NCBI GenBank assembly: GCA_021613535.1
Contig: CP075494.1
Location: 10,230,001-10,294,000, forward strand
Direction of reading: 5' to 3'
Source: Adineta vaga
Lineage: Eukaryota > Rotifera
Length of the DNA stretch: 64,000 nucleotides
Part shown: piece by piece, positions 62,986 to 64,000 of the stretch
How the letters are laid out: every line of letters begins with the position of its first letter
Position numbering within the stretch: the first letter of the stretch is position 1
Notes under the pieces: generated by a model
Seen by the model: only the letters and a program-made list of their open reading frames with translations
The model's database searches: none
Told to the model about the DNA's origin: nothing
Translations under genes and position numbers: made by a program

Positions 62986-64000
62986 ATGAAGTTCATTTCT
63001 TTATTAATCTTATTATTAATCTGCTTAGTGACATTGATTTCTGCTGGGTAGGTTATAATCAAGAGAAATCTTTTGAGATATAAATATGTATATTTATATT
63101 TAGTCGAGATTTTTATAAAATTTTAAATCTACCGAAATCAGCAACATTAAATCAAATAAAGAAATCTTATCGAAAATTAGCAAAAGAATTACATCCTGAT
63201 AAGAATAAAAATGATCCCAAAGCACAAGAACGTTTCCAAGATCTAGGCGCTGCTTATGAAGTAAAATTCTCAACGATATAAATCCTAATTAATTCATATA
63301 ATCAACATGCTTTCTTTTTCTTTCAGGCACTATCAGATTCTGATAAACGAAAAATTTATGATAAACATGGTGAAGACGGTTTAAAACAACAGGGTGGTGG
63401 TGATTCATTTCATGACCCATTTTCAAGGTTAACAACAGACATATTTATTAAGAAATATACATATATTTTTTATTTCGATTTTTTTTTAGTTTTTTTGGAG
63501 ATTTCTTTCATTTTGGAGGAGGATCAAGAGATGACGGACATAATCATGTGCCACGTGGTGGAGATTTAGTTACTGATCTATATGTGTCACTTGAAGAAGT
63601 TTATAACGGAAATTTTATTGAAGTAAATAAGAAAATTTTTTAGGTTTTGTCTATTTGAATGAAATAAATGTCTAGGTTGTTCGAGCTAAACCAGTAGCAA
63701 AACAAACTAGTGGTTCAAGAAAATGTAATTGTCGAATGGAAATGCGAACAACTCAAATGGGTCCAGGAAGGGTAAGAGATAATAGTTTTACTTCTATTGA
63801 AAATAGATTTACAAATATCTGGTTCAAATATTATCCGAAATGTCATACATATGACCTTGTCTCACAAAGCTCCTATGTGGAAATTCATACTGACAGTCAC
63901 GAAGGTGGAAGTAGTCACATACTGTGTTCCTGTGTTAATAGTATTCGATTTCCTACCATATATCATGGAAATATATCTATTTTAGTTTCAAATGATGCAA
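62986..64000 (+). CDS. DNAJB11: DNAJB11/ERdj3 co-chaperone (3' end outside window)
   Basis: Exons 62986-63047, 63104-63260, 63327-63427, 63490-63622, 63676-63771 and 63986 to beyond 64000. There is a signal peptide ([17 protein letters not shown]), a J domain with RDFYKIL and the catalytic HPD (KELHPDKN), a Gly/Phe-rich linker ([12 protein letters not shown]), then the start of the substrate-binding domain with the Cys pair of ERdj3 ([19 protein letters not shown]). ERdj3 stimulates the BiP ATPase and binds unfolded secretory proteins in the ER lumen. The last intron (63772-63985, 214 bp) is longer than the others. It sits close behind coronin. Confidence 0.95.

Overview
The window is animal nuclear DNA, most likely from a bdelloid rotifer. 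It is AT-rich, with many 48-65 bp GT-AG introns and clear metazoan genes (CCDC47, DNAJB11, coronin, an ABCB transporter, a rhodopsin-like GPCR). These lie beside a large non-ribosomal peptide synthetase (NRPS) locus broken up by introns. Intron-bearing NRPS genes in an animal, thought to have been gained by horizontal transfer, are a known bdelloid trait. The species cannot be named from the sequence alone.

Positions 1-35.5 kb (+ strand) hold NRPS sequence in four blocks: 1.6-6.7, 10.4-15.5, 20.5-25.6 and 26.5-35.5 kb. Every block begins inside a condensation (C) domain, straight after a splice acceptor and without a start codon. The first three end on a splice donor. All these junctions are phase 1 and mutually compatible, so the simplest model is one gene of about 7,590 codons, with its 5' end outside the window. 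Its order would be (C-A-T-C)x3, then C-A-T, C-A-T and a membrane-embedded terminal region like that of epsilon-poly-lysine synthase. At least 4.8 kb (1-4801 and 8818-13621) is repeated almost perfectly. The second copy then switches, at the end of the adenylation domain, to a carrier/condensation segment like that of block 4. The locus therefore looks like an NRPS still evolving by module duplication, recombination and gene conversion. The introns between blocks carry mobile DNA: a broken hAT transposase, a pogo/Tigger-type MITE and a 0.65 kb terminal-inverted-repeat element.

Positions 35.5-44.3 kb are gene-poor. They contain a LINE (38.2-41.5 kb, - strand) with an endonuclease and a reverse transcriptase separated by one frameshift. 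A one-exon GPCR follows at 44.35-45.46 kb (+).

Positions 46.5-59.7 kb carry six - strand genes: a 28-exon ABCB full transporter (1,441 aa, with 15, 18 and 22 nt microexons), an unrecognised 115-aa basic protein, an unrecognised 171-aa membrane protein, a 156-aa Lys/Ala-rich protein, a twin-CX9C protein (CMC2-like) and CCDC47. Positions 60.7-64.0 kb (+) hold coronin and, truncated by the window end, DNAJB11. Three close same-strand pairs (CCDC47/CMC2-like, coronin/DNAJB11, membrane protein/115-aa protein) have a splice-acceptor AG 0-3 nt before the ATG of the downstream gene. This fits spliced-leader trans-splicing of short operons, a process described in bdelloids.
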